Below are positions 62,216 to 64,000 of a stretch of 64,000 bases of DNA, one piece after another (position 1 is the stretch's first letter; every line of letters begins with the position of its first letter). The notes under the pieces are model-generated. The model did no database searches, was not told where the DNA came from, and saw only the letters and a program-made list of their open reading frames with translations. The DNA lies in assembly GCF_028561275.1 (NCBI RefSeq), contig NZ_JAQQTF010000004.1, positions 434,001 through 498,000 on the forward strand, in the 5' to 3' direction. A program made the translations under genes and the position numbers. This DNA comes from Aureisphaera galaxeae (lineage in GTDB: Bacteria; Bacteroidota; Bacteroidia; Flavobacteriales; Flavobacteriaceae).

Positions 62216-64000
62216 ATGAGACTCATCAAATTTACGCTACTCGCATCCCTACTCATTACTCCGCTACTTTCAGTAAATGCGCAAGCAGAAAAAGCGGTTC
62301 CTGTTTTCGAAAATGGGGAAGCTCAAATTGTATCTGCATTCGAAGATTCAGAAGAATGGATTAGACATGATCTATGGGTGGAAACGGAGTTCGATACCGA
62401 TGGTGATGGAAAAATGGATAGGATGCACGTCTCGGTCACTAGACCACAGCAAACAGAGACAGAAGGACTTAAATTACCCGTTGTATATGTTACTAGCCCT
62501 TATTTTGCAGGAGTAGCGGGAAATGTAAAGGGTTTATTTTGGGATGTAAGGCATGAACTTGGAGCGGAAGCAAAAGAACAACGCGTACATCCAGAGGTCG
62601 TCCGAAGAGGAGAGCGACCCATCATTTCAAATTCCCATATAAAAACATGGGTGCCAAGAGGGTACATCGTAGTGCACTCCTCATCTCCCGGAACCGGACT
62701 TTCGCAAGGTGCACCTACGGTAGGAGGCGACAACGAATCATTGGCTCCCAAAGCGGTAATCGATTGGTTATGTGGGCGTATACCGGGATATACGACTCCC
62801 GATGGTAATGAAAAAGTTGAGGCATTTTGGTCAACCGGGAAAATTGGAATGACGGGGACATCCTATAATGGAACCCTTCCTTTGGCGGCAGCCACCACAG
62901 GTGTTGATGGACTGGAAGCCATCATCCCCATCGCTCCTAATACGTCGTATTATCATTATTATCGATCCAACGGATTGGTGCGATCTCCTGGTGGATATTT
63001 AGGAGAAGATATTGACGTACTGTACGACTTTATTCATAGTGGCGATGAGTCGAAACGTGCTTACAATAATAAAACCGTAAGGGATACCGAAATGAAAAAT
63101 GGGATGGATAGAATTACAGGAGACTATAACGACTTCTGGGAGGGACGTGACTACTTAAATGAGATGGGCCCCATGAAAGCGGCTTTACTTATGGCACATG
63201 GGTTCAATGATTGGAATGTAATGCCAGAGCACAGTTATAGAATTTATGAAGCTGCTAGGGCCAAAGGGATACCTTCTCAAATATATTATCACCAACAAGG
63301 ACATGGAGGCCCACCGCCTATGAAGATGATGAACCGATGGTTTACGCGCTATTTACATGGTATAGAAAATGGGGTGGAAAAGGATGCACGCGCATGGATT
63401 GTGCGTGAAAATGATAACATGAAAAATCCGACTCCGTATAAGGACTATCCCAACCCAGAAGCGAAAGATGTAACGCTGTACCTAAGCTCGGGCGCTCCTG
63501 ATACCGGAGGTTTAGGCACTGAAAAAGGGAAAAGTCAGGGAACAGAAAAAGTGGTTGACGATTTTTCTTATTCCGGTGGCGAATTGGCACAAGCTGAAAC
63601 TAGTAATCATAGATTATTATATGTAACACCTACATTAACAGAAGATGTTCATATATCGGGCACACCCAAAGTCTCTATTAAATTAGCGAGCAGCAAGGCG
63701 GCTGCAAACCTTTCAGTTTGGTTGGTTTCGCTACCTTGGAATGATGGAAGTAAAGTCAAAATAACGGACAATATCATAACCCGCGGCTGGGCCGATCCAC
63801 AAAATCACAAGTCCATACGAAAAGGGAAACCCTTAAAGAAGGGGAAATTCTATCAGGTAACGTTCGATTTAATGCCAGATGATCAGGTTATTAAAAAAGG
63901 GCAACAAATTGGGCTTATGATTTTTTCGAGCGACAAAGAATTTACGTTGCATCCCGATCCCGGAACCGAATTAACCATCGATTTAGATGCAACAACATTG
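62216..64000 (+). CDS. X-Pro dipeptidyl-peptidase/CocE-family hydrolase (partial at window end)
   Basis: The frame is open for 595 codons from ATG 62216 with no stop before the window ends. A signal peptide (1-24, ending NAQA) precedes an alpha/beta hydrolase of the CocE/NonD and X-prolyl dipeptidyl-peptidase type (S15-like). Catalytic Ser216 is in GTSYNG; the Asp is expected in HGFNDWNV and His in QQGHGGPP. A C-terminal beta-sandwich (X-Pro dipeptidyl-peptidase C) runs to the end. The C-terminal pattern suggests only a few residues are missing. The enzyme is exported and would release X-Pro dipeptides or cleave esters; the substrate is not known. Confidence 0.88.
   Translation, partial: MRLIKFTLLASLLITPLLSVNAQAEKAVPVFENGEAQIVSAFEDSEEWIRHDLWVETEFDTDGDGKMDRMHVSVTRPQQTETEGLKLPVVYVTSPYFAGVAGNVKGLFWDVRHELGAEAKEQRVHPEVVRRGERPIISNSHIKTWVPRGYIVVHSSSPGTGLSQGAPTVGGDNESLAPKAVIDWLCGRIPGYTTPDGNEKVEAFWSTGKIGMTGTSYNGTLPLAAATTGVDGLEAIIPIAPNTSYYHYYRSNGLVRSPGGYLGEDIDVLYDFIHSGDESKRAYNNKTVRDTEMKNGMDRITGDYNDFWEGRDYLNEMGPMKAALLMAHGFNDWNVMPEHSYRIYEAARAKGIPSQIYYHQQGHGGPPPMKMMNRWFTRYLHGIENGVEKDARAWIVRENDNMKNPTPYKDYPNPEAKDVTLYLSSGAPDTGGLGTEKGKSQGTEKVVDDFSYSGGELAQAETSNHRLLYVTPTLTEDVHISGTPKVSIKLASSKAAANLSVWLVSLPWNDGSKVKITDNIITRGWADPQNHKSIRKGKPLKKGKFYQVTFDLMPDDQVIKKGQQIGLMIFSSDKEFTLHPDPGTELTIDLDATTL

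Overview
The window looks like a chromosome segment of a marine-type member of Flavobacteriaceae (Bacteroidota). The reasons are internal: TonB-dependent receptors with an N-terminal carboxypeptidase-regulatory domain, an ECF sigma/FecR/STN-receptor trio, a type IX secretion C-terminal sorting domain, a fused CcsB-CcsA cytochrome c biogenesis protein, DUF2911/DUF6090/DUF2520 proteins, many LxxC lipoproteins, and promoter-like TAnnTTTG boxes with few Shine-Dalgarno sequences. No rRNA, tRNA or CRISPR array was seen.

0-16 kb: a DUF2911 protein, an AraC regulator, small exported proteins, a seven-bladed propeller protein with a T9SS tail, and a three-gene operon (secreted PIG-L/LmbE deacetylase, a 37-residue membrane protein, sodium:solute symporter). 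Next come two acidic repeat lipoproteins divergent from an ECF sigma - FecR - TonB receptor operon. 16-20 kb: a six-gene leftward operon (DUF2520 dehydrogenase-like, KdsC-like phosphatase, UbiA prenyltransferase, GNAT, Maf, lipoprotein). 20-28 kb: a Crp/Fnr regulator divergent from a small membrane protein and a truncated hemoglobin, then CcsBA, a 7TM-HTH signalling protein and fumarase. 28-38 kb: a TonB receptor, a seven-gene leftward operon (amidohydrolase, cupin, HAD, PfkB kinase, unknown, YceI, ArsC-like), and prfB with its programmed +1 frameshift. 38-50 kb: metalloprotease, threonine aldolase, YegP-like protein, repeat OmpA protein, thioredoxin-like protein, YbaB, S9 peptidase, and a PLP-enzyme pair that fits the sulfonolipid (capnine) pathway: cysteate-synthase-like and cysteate-acyltransferase-like.

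50.1-55.9 kb is an A+T-rich accessory island starting directly after the terminator of the acyltransferase gene. It holds a compact histidine kinase with no evident sensor domain, a response-regulator receiver fused to a PD-(D/E)XK nuclease domain, an AAA ATPase with a cold-shock-like C-terminus, a divergent XRE regulator/SymE pair with a palindromic operator, and a restriction-like PD-(D/E)XK domain fused to DUF2971. I read it as a candidate defence island. The kinase/receiver-nuclease pair is the best candidate for an undescribed system, conceptually close to two-component-based immunity (Detocs) but with a different build. The pair is bracketed by direct repeats.

55.9-64 kb: accessory envelope genes (DUF6090, serine hydrolase, two PD40 paralogues, one with added ankyrin repeats), small unknowns separated by dispersed intergenic repeats, and an exported X-Pro dipeptidyl-peptidase-like hydrolase cut by the window end.
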